From positions 544,307 through 608,306 of the forward strand of contig NZ_LJYW01000001.1 of assembly GCF_001305515.1 (NCBI RefSeq): 64,000 nt of DNA, given 5' to 3'. This document shows positions 36,026 to 44,863 of this stretch, piece by piece. The stretch comes from Prosthecodimorpha hirschii. GTDB lineage: Bacteria > Pseudomonadota > Alphaproteobacteria > Rhizobiales > Ancalomicrobiaceae. Each line of letters starts with the position of its first letter. Within the stretch, counting starts at the first letter, position 1. The translations under genes and the position numbers were made by a program. Under the pieces are notes generated by a model. The model saw only the letters and a list, made by a program, of their open reading frames with translations, was not told the DNA's origin and ran no database searches.

Positions 36026-37108
36026 ATGGGCGGACGGTCCCTGGTGGTCGATGCGGTGACGCATCGCTACGGGACCAGTGTGGCGGTCCAGAACATCAAT
36101 CTCGACATCCGCGCGGGCGAGTTGGTCGCCTTGCTCGGCCCCTCCGGTTGCGGCAAGACCACGCTGCTGCGGATCATCGCCGGCTTCGTCCGGCAGACCG
36201 AGGGTCGCATCATCCTGGCCGACGACATCGTCGACGACCTGCCGCCGAACCGGCGCCAGATCGGCATCGTGTTCCAGAACTACGCCCTGTTCCCACACAT
36301 GACGGTCGCCGAGAACGTCGCCTACGGGCCGGCCGCGCAAGGCGTTGCGAAGGCGGCGCGCGAGGCGGAAGCGAAGCGGGTGCTGGAACTGGTCCGGCTC
36401 GGCCATCTCGCCGACCGGCTGCCGCGGCAATTGTCCGGCGGCCAACAGCAGCGCGTCGCGCTCGCCCGGGCGCTGGCGATCAAGCCGCGCATCCTGCTCC
36501 TCGACGAACCCTTCGCGGCGCTCGACAAGAACCTGCGCCTCGACATGCAGATCGAGATCAAGCGCCTGCAGCGGCTCTCCGGCGTGACGACCGTCATGGT
36601 CACCCACGACCAGGAGGAAGCCCTTTCGATGGCCGACCGCGTCGCGGTGCTGAGCCAGGGCCGGCTGGAGCAGTTCGCCTCGCCGCTCGACATCTACGAC
36701 CGGCCGCAGACGCTGTTCGTCAACACCTTCGTCGGCACCTCGAACCAGATGCCCGGCGTGGTCACCGGGCCGGCCGGCGACGGCTTCGCCATCCGGCTGG
36801 ATGCCGGCGCCGACATCATCGCCCAGGCGCCCGCCGGCGGCCTCGGCCCGGCCGCGCGCGCCACCCTGTGCATCCGGCCCGAGCATCTCGAGCTCTGCGA
36901 CGACCCGGCCGGCTTCGCCGCGGTCGTCGAGATGGGCCTGCCGCTCGGGCCGACCGTCGTGCACGAGGTCCGCACCGCCGACGGCCTCGGCGTCAAGGTC
37001 GCGGAGCCGCGCCGCGCCGGCACCGAACTGCGCGCCCCCGGAACCCCGGTCCGCGTCCGCGTGGCGGCGCCGGGCCTCGCCTCCGCCTATCCCCTCCTGC
37101 CTTCGTGA
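36026..37108 (+). CDS. ABC transporter ATP-binding protein, PotA/FbpC-like
   Basis: This ATPase of about 360 residues has Walker A GPSGCGKTT, FQNYALFPH, signature LSGGQQQR, Walker B LLLDEPFAALD and VTHDQEEA. A C-terminal TOBE-type domain of about 120 residues follows. This is the layout of polyamine and Fe(III) importers. Three in-frame starts are possible (GTG 35978, ATG 36008, ATG 36026). I prefer 36026 because AGGGTGAAGG precedes it and MGGRSLVVDAVTHRYG is a normal N-terminus. It is the first gene of an importer operon. Confidence 0.87.
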   Translation: MGGRSLVVDAVTHRYGTSVAVQNINLDIRAGELVALLGPSGCGKTTLLRIIAGFVRQTEGRIILADDIVDDLPPNRRQIGIVFQNYALFPHMTVAENVAYGPAAQGVAKAAREAEAKRVLELVRLGHLADRLPRQLSGGQQQRVALARALAIKPRILLLDEPFAALDKNLRLDMQIEIKRLQRLSGVTTVMVTHDQEEALSMADRVAVLSQGRLEQFASPLDIYDRPQTLFVNTFVGTSNQMPGVVTGPAGDGFAIRLDAGADIIAQAPAGGLGPAARATLCIRPEHLELCDDPAGFAAVVEMGLPLGPTVVHEVRTADGLGVKVAEPRRAGTELRAPGTPVRVRVAAPGLASAYPLLPS

Positions 37109-37116
37109 GGATTGCC

Positions 37117-38163
37117 ATGTCGTTGGATCGCCGTCATCTCCTGAAGACCGCCCTCGCCCTCGGCGCCATGCAGGCCTTCCCGGGCCTGACCTGGGCGCAG
37201 GCGCGCCCGCTGGTCTTCGCCACCTTCACCGGCAGTTGGGAGGAGGCCCACAAGGCCGTCCTGGTCCCGGCCTTCCGCAAGGCGACTGCGGACGCCCAGA
37301 TCGTGCTCGACCCGATGCTGTCGGTCGACCAGATCGCCAAGGTCAATGCCGCCCGCGCCAACCCGCCGATCGACGTGATGCTGCACGATCCCGGGCCGGC
37401 GCTGGTCGCCATCGGGCAGGACCTGGTCGAGCCCTATCCGGTCGAGAAAAGCGCCTACTACAAGGACCTGATCTCGGAAGCGCAGGTCGACACCGGCCCG
37501 GCGCCGTTCTTCCAGGTGGTCGGCCTGACCTACAATCCGGAGGTCATCAAGACGCCGCCGACCTCCTGGGCGGATCTTTGGAAGCCGGAATTCAAGGGTC
37601 GCGTCGGCATCACCAACATGAACTCGACGCTCGGCACCGGCTTCATGGTCGAGATCGCCAAGATGCATGGCGGCTCGGAAGCCAATATCGACCCGGCCTT
37701 CGCGGCGATCGAGAAGCTGAAGCCGAACCTCGCCGCCGTGGCCGCCAATCCGGGCGCCCTGGCGACGCTGTTTCAGCAGGGCCAGATCGACATCTCGCCC
37801 GGCAACTTCAACGCCATCCAGATCCTCAAGGCCAAGGGCGTGCCGGTCGAGTTCGTCGCCCCGAAGGAAGGTGCGATCGCGTTCAAGACGACCATCCACA
37901 TCGTCAAGAACTCGCCCAACAAGGAACTCGCCTTCAAGCTGATCGAGGCAGCCCTGTCGCCGGAGGTCCAGGCCAAGCTGATGGACAGCCCCTACCTGAT
38001 CGTGCCGACCAACACCAAGGTCAAGATGGGTGGCGAGATCGCCAAGGTGCTGGCCAAGGATACCGACGATCTCAAGAAGAAGTTCGTGTTCCAGGACTGG
38101 AAGAAGATCAACGAGCAGCGCTCGGCCTGGATCGAGAAATTCAACCGCGAGATCAAGATCTGA
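37117..38163 (+). CDS. ABC transporter substrate-binding protein, PotD-like
   Basis: This 348-residue protein begins MSLDRRHLLKTALALG with a twin Arg and a hydrophobic stretch ending TWAQA, a probable Tat or Sec export signal. The mature part resembles periplasmic polyamine/Fe(III)-type binding proteins: VFATFTGSWEEAHK, GLTYNPEVIKTPPTSWADLWKP and FKGRVGITN. The start is nine bases after the ATPase stop. The two permeases follow only after a 348-base gap holding a palindromic repeat. The ligand is likely a small cationic or carboxylate compound, not readable in detail. Confidence 0.87.
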   Translation: MSLDRRHLLKTALALGAMQAFPGLTWAQARPLVFATFTGSWEEAHKAVLVPAFRKATADAQIVLDPMLSVDQIAKVNAARANPPIDVMLHDPGPALVAIGQDLVEPYPVEKSAYYKDLISEAQVDTGPAPFFQVVGLTYNPEVIKTPPTSWADLWKPEFKGRVGITNMNSTLGTGFMVEIAKMHGGSEANIDPAFAAIEKLKPNLAAVAANPGALATLFQQGQIDISPGNFNAIQILKAKGVPVEFVAPKEGAIAFKTTIHIVKNSPNKELAFKLIEAALSPEVQAKLMDSPYLIVPTNTKVKMGGEIAKVLAKDTDDLKKKFVFQDWKKINEQRSAWIEKFNREIKI

Positions 38164-38222
38164 CGGACTGCTCGAGATCGCGGTCTGAGTCTCGGTGGGG
38201 GCTCGCGACTGCCAATACCTTC

Positions 38223-38315
38223 TGTCATTGCCGGGCTCGTCCCGGCAATCCAGCGGGACCTTCAGGGGTTGCAGGATCGAAAGCCTGGATGCCCGGGACA
38301 AGCCCCGGCATGACA
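38223..38315. repeat. Palindromic intergenic repeat, complete copy
   Basis: The 30-base arms 38223-38252 and 38286-38315 are near-perfect inverted complements. The left arm begins TGTCATTGCCGGGCTCGTCC and the right arm ends in GCATGACA. This matches the widespread alphaproteobacterial intergenic palindrome with TGTCATxGCCGGG ends. It sits inside an ABC operon, between the binding protein and the permeases, where it could form a large hairpin in the mRNA. Confidence 0.85.
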
Positions 38316-38381
38316 GAAGCAGGGGGCGTTGCCGCAGCGATGCGGCGACGTCCGTCATACGGCACGACCGCCCAGCCTCTC

Positions 38382-38420
38382 TGTCATTGCCGGGCTCGTC
38401 CCGGCAATCCAGCGAGACCT
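38382..38420. repeat. Palindromic intergenic repeat, half copy
   Basis: The left arm of the repeat at 38223 recurs here almost unchanged for about 39 bases (TGTCATTGCCGGGCTCGTCC at the start, then GGCAATCCAGCGAGACCT). The inverted right arm is missing. It lies about 90 bases before the permease start. No gene is present in 38164-38511; the remaining bases are unremarkable. Confidence 0.85.
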
Positions 38421-38511
38421 CAAGGATCGCGGTGCGTGGCGCGAATGGAATCCCTTGCAATTCCAATGGTGAACGTCTGCGTTCCGGCCATCGCCACGTC
38501 AGGATGCCAAT

Positions 38512-39363
38512 ATGTCGTCTGCCAGTCCGACCGCCTATGACATGAAGCTGGCCCTGCCGCTGGCCGGCTTCCTGACGGCCTTCTTCGCCGCCCCGCTGGC
38601 GATCCTCTTCCTGCTCAGCCTGCAGGTCGACCCGAAGGGCAGCGCCTACGGACTGATCCAGTACACCAACTTCCTCGGCGACCTGTTCAGCCTCGGGGTG
38701 CTCGGCTCGACGCTTCTGCTCGGGCTGGAAGTCACCGCGCTCTGCCTGCTGCTCGGCTATCCGGTCGCCTGGATCTACACCCGCTCGGGGCCGAAGGTGC
38801 GCAGCCTGATCATCCTGATCGTGCTCCTGCCGCTGCTGACCTCGGTCGTGGTGCGCACCTTCGCCTGGATCGTCATCCTCGGTCGTCAGGGCATCGTCAA
38901 TTCGACGCTGCTCTCGCTCGGGCTGGCCGAGACGCCGCTCAAGCTGCTCTACACGCAAGGTGGCCTGATCGTGGCGCTGGCCCAGGTGCAGATGCCGCTG
39001 ACCATCCTGCCGCTGATCACCGCGATCGGACGGATCGATCCCAATCTCGGCGACGCCTCCGCCTCGCTCGGCGCCGGCCAGTGGCGCACCTTCGTCAAGA
39101 TCATGCTGCCCTTGTCGCTGCCCGGCATCATCGCCGGCGCGATGCTGACCTATGCGGCTTCGATCACCGCCTTCATCACGCAGAGCCTGGTCGGCGGCGG
39201 GCAGATGCTGTTCATGCCGATGTATCTCTACCAGCAGGCCTCGACCTTGCAGAACTGGCCCTTCGCGGCGGCGATCTCGATCATCTTCCTGGTCGCCGTG
39301 CTGGCCGTCGTCACCCTCTTCAACCTGCTCGGCCGCCTGTCGCGCGGCTACGCCAACGCGTGA
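38512..39363 (+). CDS. ABC transporter permease, PotB-like
   Basis: This 283-residue inner-membrane protein has about six transmembrane segments. The first is near residues 12-35 after a short polar start. The EAA loop reads ASASLGAGQWRTFVKIMLPLSLPG. The layout matches the first permease of polyamine-type importers. CAGGATG lies just before the ATG. The stop is seven bases before the second permease. Confidence 0.9.
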   Translation: MSSASPTAYDMKLALPLAGFLTAFFAAPLAILFLLSLQVDPKGSAYGLIQYTNFLGDLFSLGVLGSTLLLGLEVTALCLLLGYPVAWIYTRSGPKVRSLIILIVLLPLLTSVVVRTFAWIVILGRQGIVNSTLLSLGLAETPLKLLYTQGGLIVALAQVQMPLTILPLITAIGRIDPNLGDASASLGAGQWRTFVKIMLPLSLPGIIAGAMLTYAASITAFITQSLVGGGQMLFMPMYLYQQASTLQNWPFAAAISIIFLVAVLAVVTLFNLLGRLSRGYANA

Positions 39364-39370
39364 GGCCGCC

Positions 39371-40174
39371 ATGCGGGTCGATTGGGAAGCCCTGTCCTTC
39401 CGCCTGGCGATGGGCCTCGTCGCCTTCGTCGCCCTGGTGCTGCTGGTCGCCCCGACCGCGGTGGTGATCATCGTCTCCTTCACCAGCGGCTTCTCGCTGC
39501 GCTTCCCGCCGCCCGGCTATTCGCTGCGCTGGTACGGCGAACTGCTCGATGCCTGGCAGCTGCATTTCGCCGCCATGAACAGCCTGAAGGTCGCGGCCTG
39601 GACGACCGGCCTGTCGGTGGTGCTCGGCACCATGGCGGCGCTCGCCATCGCGCGCTCGCCGAAATGGTCGGCGAAGCTGCTCGACAGCTTCTTCATGTCG
39701 CCCCTGGTGCTGCCGGCACTGGCCTTCGGGCTGGCCGGGCTGATGTTCTTCTCCGCCCTCGGCCTGCCGGTCTCGCCGATGACGCTGATCATCGGCCACA
39801 CCGTCGTCTGCGTGCCCTATCTGGTGCGCAACACCGTGGCGGCGCTGTCGCAGCTCGATCCGAGCCTGCTCGAATGCTCGGCCAGCCTCGGCGCCGACCG
39901 GCTCTACACCTTCCGCCGGATCACGCTGCCGCTGATCCTCCCCGGTATCCTGGCCGGCGGTTTCATCGCCTTCATGTCGTCCTTCGACAATGTCCCGGTC
40001 TCGCTGTTCCTGCGCGATGCCGCCACCGACATGCTGCCGATCCGCATGTGGCAGGACCTGGAGGGCAAGCTCGACGTGACGATCGCGGCGCTCTCGGGCG
40101 TACTGATCGTCGTCACCATTGCGCTGATCATGGTGATGGAGCGGCTGACCGGGCTGTCGCGCCGGCTGGCCTGA
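39371..40174 (+). CDS. ABC transporter permease, PotC-like
   Basis: This 267-residue permease has six predicted hydrophobic segments and the EAA loop CSASLGADRLYTFRRITLPLILPG. The segment SFTSGFSLRFPPPGYSLRWYGELL after the first helix is typical of PotC/YdcV proteins. It completes the importer with the ATPase (36026), binding protein (37117) and first permease (38512). Confidence 0.9.
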   Translation: MRVDWEALSFRLAMGLVAFVALVLLVAPTAVVIIVSFTSGFSLRFPPPGYSLRWYGELLDAWQLHFAAMNSLKVAAWTTGLSVVLGTMAALAIARSPKWSAKLLDSFFMSPLVLPALAFGLAGLMFFSALGLPVSPMTLIIGHTVVCVPYLVRNTVAALSQLDPSLLECSASLGADRLYTFRRITLPLILPGILAGGFIAFMSSFDNVPVSLFLRDAATDMLPIRMWQDLEGKLDVTIAALSGVLIVVTIALIMVMERLTGLSRRLA

Positions 40175-40267
40175 CGGATCGGCGGCGGCCCGGCGCGAGA
40201 CACCCGGCCGCCCGCCTTGCCGGCCGGTCGGGCTTCGTGACAGATGGCGCGCGACAGCCGGCGCGGT

Positions 40268-40624
40268 TCAGACACCGCGGAACAGCTGGATGCCCCAGGG
40301 CGTGAACTTGAACGGAAGATGGTAGTGCTGCGCCACATCGCCGATCACGAAGCGGAACGGCACCAGGTCGAGAAAGGCCGTCTCGCGGGCCGAGTAGCCG
40401 GCCGCCCTGAGCCAGTCGCCGAGATGGAACAGGACTTCGTGCGGACCGGCGGCGATGCCCTCGCCGCGCACGCTCGGATGGTCGAGCTGGCCGTTGGCGC
40501 CGAGCCGGCCGGCGGCGATCACGCGGCGCTCGGGCTCCAGCGCGCAGAGTTCGACGAACAGTCCCTCTGCCGCGATACCCCGCGCGATGTCCACGCCGTG
40601 GATCGATACGCCGCCCGCCGCCAT
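40268..40624 (-). CDS. Transthyretin/HIUase-like protein, divergent active site
   Basis: This 118-residue protein has the transthyretin-like fold pattern of 5-hydroxyisourate hydrolase: VSIHGVDIARG at the start with His9, and YHLPFKFTPWGIQLFRGV at the end with His102. The C-terminal YRGS signature reads FRGV. The DGR motif that carries the catalytic Arg reads NGQ (44-46). Two of the usual four active-site positions are therefore changed. It may be a paralogue with another substrate, or a non-catalytic transthyretin-like protein. It is divergent from an MFS transporter, with 35 bases between the starts. No other urate-pathway gene was seen. Confidence 0.75.
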   Translation of the reverse strand: MAAGGVSIHGVDIARGIAAEGLFVELCALEPERRVIAAGRLGANGQLDHPSVRGEGIAAGPHEVLFHLGDWLRAAGYSARETAFLDLVPFRFVIGDVAQHYHLPFKFTPWGIQLFRGV

Positions 40625-40659
40625 GCCGTCACTCCCTCTGCCGCTCCGGAGACGGCGCC

Positions 40660-41910
40660 ATGGTAGCGGCCCCGGACCGGAATGCCAGCGCAGCCGCGAC
40701 GGCCGCACCGATCGCCCCGCACACGGCCGGCCCACCGCCCGCCGACCCGCCACCCGCCGATCCCCCGTTGGTGCCGGCGCTCGCCACCATGATGGCGGTG
40801 CAGGCGGTGATCTCGATGGCGGTCTTCGCCCCCGGCGTGGTCGCGCCGCGCATCGGGCTCGATCCGTCGACGCTCGGGCTGTTCTCGACCGTCGTTTTCG
40901 CGGTTGCCGCCCTGGCTGCGCCGAAGAGCGGCGCGATGGTCGCGCGGCTCGGGCCGATGGGCGTGGTGGCGGCCTGCTGCCTCGCCACGGCGCTTGCCAT
41001 GCTGGCAGCCTGTGCCGGATCGCTCGCCGGCCTGCTCGTGGCCGGGGCGCTGATCGGCTTCGCCTTCGGCCCGGAGACCCCGGCCAGCACGACGCTGCTC
41101 GGCCGGCTGACGCCGCCGGCCCGACGCTCCTTCGTCTTCTCGGTGCGCCAGACCGGCAACCAGATCGGCGCCGCGATCGGCTCGGTCGCGCTGCCGGCGC
41201 TGGTCGCGGTCGTCGAGCCGCGGCTCGGCTATGGGCTGGTCGCGGTTCTGGCCGGCGCGGTCGCGGTCCTCTGCTGGCGCATGGCGCCGCGTTACGATCG
41301 CACCGTGGCCGCCACGGGGGCGTCCGCCCGCATGCCGCTTGCCGACCTGTTCCGCTCCCGCCCGCTCGGAACGCTGGCGCTGGCCTCCGCGGCCTTCGGG
41401 GCGATGCAGCTCGGGCTGAATACCTTCTTCGTCAGCCACGCCGTCACCGGCCTCGGTCACCCCCATGTCGCTGCCGGTATTGCCCTCGGCGTCGCGCAGA
41501 TCGCCGGGCTGGTCGGACGGCTCGGCTGGGGGGCGGCGGTCGGCTGGGTCGGCACGCCGCGCGGCGTCATCGCCGGGCTCGGCATCGGCATGTCGGTCGC
41601 CGCCGCGACGCTGGCGCTGGCCGGCCCGGCCCTGCCCTTCTGGGCGCTGGTGCTGCTGGCAGCCCTGTTCGGCACCACGGCCAGCGGCTGGAACGGCCTC
41701 TTCGTCGCCGAGATGGCGCGCCTCGCCCCGCCCGGCCGGGTCGCCGAGACGACCGGCGCCGTCCTGACCGTCACCTATCTCGGACTGCTCGCCGGTCCCG
41801 GGCTGGTGGCCGCGACCGCCGCGGCCGGCGGTCTCGGCCTGAGCTTCCTGGTGCTCGCCGGCGTCTCGATGCTCGGCACGCTGGCGCTGATTGCGGGAGG
41901 CCGTCCTTGA
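40660..41910 (+). CDS. MFS transporter
   Basis: This protein of up to 416 residues has about 12 transmembrane segments, with the MFS loop between helices 2 and 3 (SGAMVARLGPMGVVAA) and RQTGNQIGAAIGS after helix 4. The first 40 residues are a Pro/Ala-rich tail with a PPPADPPPADPP repeat. The ATG at 40789 (MMAVQAVISM) just before helix 1 could be the true start instead. The end overlaps the GntR gene. The neighbours suggest uptake or efflux of an acid, but no substrate is readable. Confidence 0.85.
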   Translation: MVAAPDRNASAAATAAPIAPHTAGPPPADPPPADPPLVPALATMMAVQAVISMAVFAPGVVAPRIGLDPSTLGLFSTVVFAVAALAAPKSGAMVARLGPMGVVAACCLATALAMLAACAGSLAGLLVAGALIGFAFGPETPASTTLLGRLTPPARRSFVFSVRQTGNQIGAAIGSVALPALVAVVEPRLGYGLVAVLAGAVAVLCWRMAPRYDRTVAATGASARMPLADLFRSRPLGTLALASAAFGAMQLGLNTFFVSHAVTGLGHPHVAAGIALGVAQIAGLVGRLGWGAAVGWVGTPRGVIAGLGIGMSVAAATLALAGPALPFWALVLLAALFGTTASGWNGLFVAEMARLAPPGRVAETTGAVLTVTYLGLLAGPGLVAATAAAGGLGLSFLVLAGVSMLGTLALIAGGRP

Positions 41911-42635
41911 GCGAAGTCGTCGACCTGACCCCGCGCCGTCCCGCGCCCCGGCCGCGCCAGCCGCCCGCCTCGTTGTCAGATCAGGCCGTCGCGCGCCTGC
42001 GGGACATGATCGTGCTCCTGGAGATCGCTCCGGGAGCGGTCCTCAGCGAACCGCATCTGACCGCAATCCTCGGCGCCTCGCGCACGCCGGTGCGCGAGGC
42101 CCTGAAGCTGCTCGCCGCCGAGGGCCTGGTGATCCTGCGCCGCAACCGCGCCGCCGTCGTCGCGCCGCTCGACGAGGCCGAATTGCATCACCTGTTCGAG
42201 GTCGAGGTGGCCCTGGAGAGCCACGCCGCCCTGCTTGCCGCGACCCGCATGAGCCAGGCCGCGCTCGACCAGCTCGCCCGCCTGCAGGTCCAGCTCGAGG
42301 ACCGCCACCAGGCCGGCGACTGGGCCGGCTATATCCGCGTCAACCAGCGCATCCATTCCGCCGTGGTCGCCGGCGCCGACAACCCGGCCCTCGCCGAGAC
42401 CCATGCGCGCATCCTCGGCCGCCTCGCCCGGGCACGCAATGTCGGCCTGACGGCAGCCGGTCGCATGGAGGAATCGATCGCCGAGCATCGGGCGATCCTG
42501 GCCGCCCTGCAGGCGCGCGATGCCGAACGCGCACGCACGCTGTTCGCCGCTCACGTCGAGCGGACCGGCGAGCTGGTCGCCCGCCACTGCGCCGAACGCA
42601 AGCCCGGCGCCGCCCGCCGCCGCTCCGCGCGGTGA
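41907..42635 (+). CDS. GntR family regulator, FCD type
   Basis: This 242-residue protein has a winged helix (LSDQAVARLRDMIVLLEIAPG, then RTPVREALKLLAAEGLV) and a C-terminal FCD domain ending FAAHVERTGELVARH. The start is TTG at 41907, supported by GGGAGG six bases upstream and overlapping the MFS stop. The first in-frame ATG, at 42006, would remove part of the DNA-binding domain. It is probably co-transcribed with the MFS gene and controls it. Confidence 0.86.
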   Translation: MSEVVDLTPRRPAPRPRQPPASLSDQAVARLRDMIVLLEIAPGAVLSEPHLTAILGASRTPVREALKLLAAEGLVILRRNRAAVVAPLDEAELHHLFEVEVALESHAALLAATRMSQAALDQLARLQVQLEDRHQAGDWAGYIRVNQRIHSAVVAGADNPALAETHARILGRLARARNVGLTAAGRMEESIAEHRAILAALQARDAERARTLFAAHVERTGELVARHCAERKPGAARRRSAR

Positions 42636-42654
42636 CGGCGCCGTCAGGCTCGGG

Positions 42655-43815
42655 TCACTTCAGCCAGGCCTGCAGACGGTCGGCGGCCTCGACGATGTCG
42701 GTCTCGGTGCCAGCAAAAGAGAAGCGGATGAAGCCGTGGCCGCGCGCGGCGTCGAAATCCGGCCCCGGCGTCGCTGCGACTCCAGCCTCGACCAGCATCC
42801 GGCGGGCGAATTCGAGGCTGTCGTTGGAGAACCGCTTGACCGAGGCATAGACGTAGAAGGCGCCGTCGACCGGCAGCAACTCGTCGAAGCCGATCCGCGG
42901 CAACCGGTCGATGAGGACCGCGCGGTTGGCCGCATAGACCGCCCGGGTGGCGTCGAGTTCCACCGCGGAGGCCGGGTCGAAGGCGGCGACGGCGGCGCGC
43001 TGCGAGATCTCGTTGTTGGAAAGGTAGAGATTCTGCGCCAGCCGGTCGACCGGGCGGACCAGCATCTCGGGCAGCACCATCCAGCCGATACGCCAACCGG
43101 TCATGCAGTAATATTTCGAGAAGCTGTTGACGACGATCGCCCGCGGCGAGAATTCGAGCGCGCTGCGCTGCTCGCCGGCGAAGACGAGGCCGTGATAGAT
43201 CTCGTCCGAGATGAACCACAGGCCGAGTTCGTCGGCGACCTCGACCAGCGCCTTGAGCGCTTCCGGCGAATACATGGTGCCGGTCGGGTTGGCCGGGCTG
43301 GCGATCAGGATGCCGTGCAGCGGCTTCTGGGCATGGGCGCGGCGGATCATGTCCGGCGTCAGCGCCCAGCGGGTGTCCGCGCCGGTCTCGATCTCGACCG
43401 CCTCGATGCCGAGCGCGCCGAGCAGGTTGCGATAGGCCGGATAGCCGGGCGTCGGCATGGCGACGCGCTGGCCGACATCGAAGGCGGCCAGGAAGGCGAG
43501 ACTGAAGGCGCCCGAGGACCCGGCCGTCACGGCAATGCGGTCGGGCGAAACGTCCAGCCCATAGGCCCCGGCATAGTGACCCGCGATCGCCTCGCGCAGC
43601 GGACGGATGCCCATCGCCTCGGTGTAGCCGAGCCGGCCCGAGGCGATCGCCGCCTGGGCCGCGGCCACGACCGGCTTCGGCGCCGGCGCACCGGGCTGGC
43701 CGACCTCCATGCGCACGACCCGGTGGCCCTGGCGCTCGCGCTCGACGGCCGCCGCCAGCACCTCCATGGCGATGAAAGGCTCGACGCGGCTGCGATTGGA
43801 CGGCTGGAACGGCAT
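42655..43815 (-). CDS. Class I/II PLP-dependent aminotransferase
   Basis: This 386-residue fold-type I aminotransferase has TAGSSGAFSLAF (phosphate binding), ASPANPTGTMYSPEAL, DEIYHGL with the PLP Asp and Tyr, and NSFSKYYCMTGWRIGW with the Schiff-base Lys. The Arg for the substrate carboxylate is in FIRFSFAGTE. It transfers an amino group between an amino acid and a keto acid. It stands alone on the minus strand, convergent with the GntR gene 19 bases away. The specific amino acid is not readable. Confidence 0.92.
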   Translation of the reverse strand: MPFQPSNRSRVEPFIAMEVLAAAVERERQGHRVVRMEVGQPGAPAPKPVVAAAQAAIASGRLGYTEAMGIRPLREAIAGHYAGAYGLDVSPDRIAVTAGSSGAFSLAFLAAFDVGQRVAMPTPGYPAYRNLLGALGIEAVEIETGADTRWALTPDMIRRAHAQKPLHGILIASPANPTGTMYSPEALKALVEVADELGLWFISDEIYHGLVFAGEQRSALEFSPRAIVVNSFSKYYCMTGWRIGWMVLPEMLVRPVDRLAQNLYLSNNEISQRAAVAAFDPASAVELDATRAVYAANRAVLIDRLPRIGFDELLPVDGAFYVYASVKRFSNDSLEFARRMLVEAGVAATPGPDFDAARGHGFIRFSFAGTETDIVEAADRLQAWLK

Positions 43816-44089
43816 GGCGGTCTCCGGTGTCGGGCGCTTGCGCGCGACGCTCTATCAGGTCGCAGCCCTGAGACAAGGCCCCGTGCCGCAGCCTCGAGCG
43901 GCAATTTGGAGCGCGCTGTGCCGGAACCCGGCAGCGGCAGCCCCGGACGGGGCCGCCCTCCCTCAAGCCGCCGTCCCTCAAGCAGATGTGAGACCGGCAT
44001 CGCGAGCCCGGCTTCGCGGATCGGCGCCGATATCCTATAAGGCTGATCACGCCTGGGCTGCGGTCCGGCCGAACCGGAGTTCGCGATCG

Positions 44090-44863
44090 ATGAAGCTGCG
44101 CCTCGCCGTCCTTGCCCTCCTCGCCGCCCTCGTCCTGCCCTTCGCGGGTTGGGCGACCCGGCCGGCCGTCGCCGCCGAGGCGCTGACGGCGCAACAGAAG
44201 ACGGCCGTCGAAGGCCTGATCCGCAGCTATCTTCTGGAACATCCCGAACTGCTCGAAGAGGTCATGACGGCGCTCGAGAAGAAGCGTGCCGACGAGGCTG
44301 CGCTGGCCCGCAACCAGATCATTTCCGAGAAGGCCGGCATCCTGTTCAATTCGGCGCGGCAGGTCGTGCTCGGCAATCCGAAGGGCGACGTGACCGTCGT
44401 GGAGTTCTTCGACTACCGCTGCGGCTACTGCAAGCGCGCGCATTCCGACATGGCGGCCCTCCTCAAGGAAGATGGCAAGATCCGCTTCGTGCTGAAGGAG
44501 TTCCCGGTGCTCGGCCCGGCCTCGAAGGAGGCCGCCCGGGTGGCGGTGGCGGTCAGCCGGATCGCACCCGAAAAGTATGCCGACTTCCACCAGAAGCTCC
44601 TGCTCGGCCGCGGCGAAGCCAACCTGGCGCGCGCGACCGAGGTTGCGCTTGCGATCGGCATCGACAAGGCGCGTCTCGAAACCGAGATGGGCAGCCCGGA
44701 GATCGAGGCGACGCTGGACGAGAGCTACGCCCTTGCCAACGGGCTCGGCCTGACCGGAACGCCCTCCTACGTGATCGGCAACACCGTCGTGCCGGGCGCC
44801 GTCGGCTACGACCAGCTGAAGCAGCTCGTGTCCCAGGCCCGTTGCGGCACGACGACCTGCTGA
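44090..44863 (+). CDS. DsbA-family thiol:disulfide oxidoreductase, periplasmic
   Basis: This 257-residue protein begins with a Sec signal (MKLRLAVLALLAALVLPF, ending AVAAEA). A helical DsbA N-terminal extension follows (LIRSYLLEHPELLEEVMTALE), then the thioredoxin fold with the active site FFDYRCGYCKRAH (CGYC) and cis-Pro in GTPSYVIG. It oxidises or isomerises disulfides in the periplasm, like ScsC-type proteins. In many alphaproteobacteria the same gene stands before aroQ-accB-accC. Here accB follows, but aroQ is absent. Confidence 0.9.
   Translation: MKLRLAVLALLAALVLPFAGWATRPAVAAEALTAQQKTAVEGLIRSYLLEHPELLEEVMTALEKKRADEAALARNQIISEKAGILFNSARQVVLGNPKGDVTVVEFFDYRCGYCKRAHSDMAALLKEDGKIRFVLKEFPVLGPASKEAARVAVAVSRIAPEKYADFHQKLLLGRGEANLARATEVALAIGIDKARLETEMGSPEIEATLDESYALANGLGLTGTPSYVIGNTVVPGAVGYDQLKQLVSQARCGTTTC

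Noticed and set aside
38221-38511. An insertion sequence in the ABC operon
   Set aside because: There is no transposase; only palindromic repeat sequence is present.
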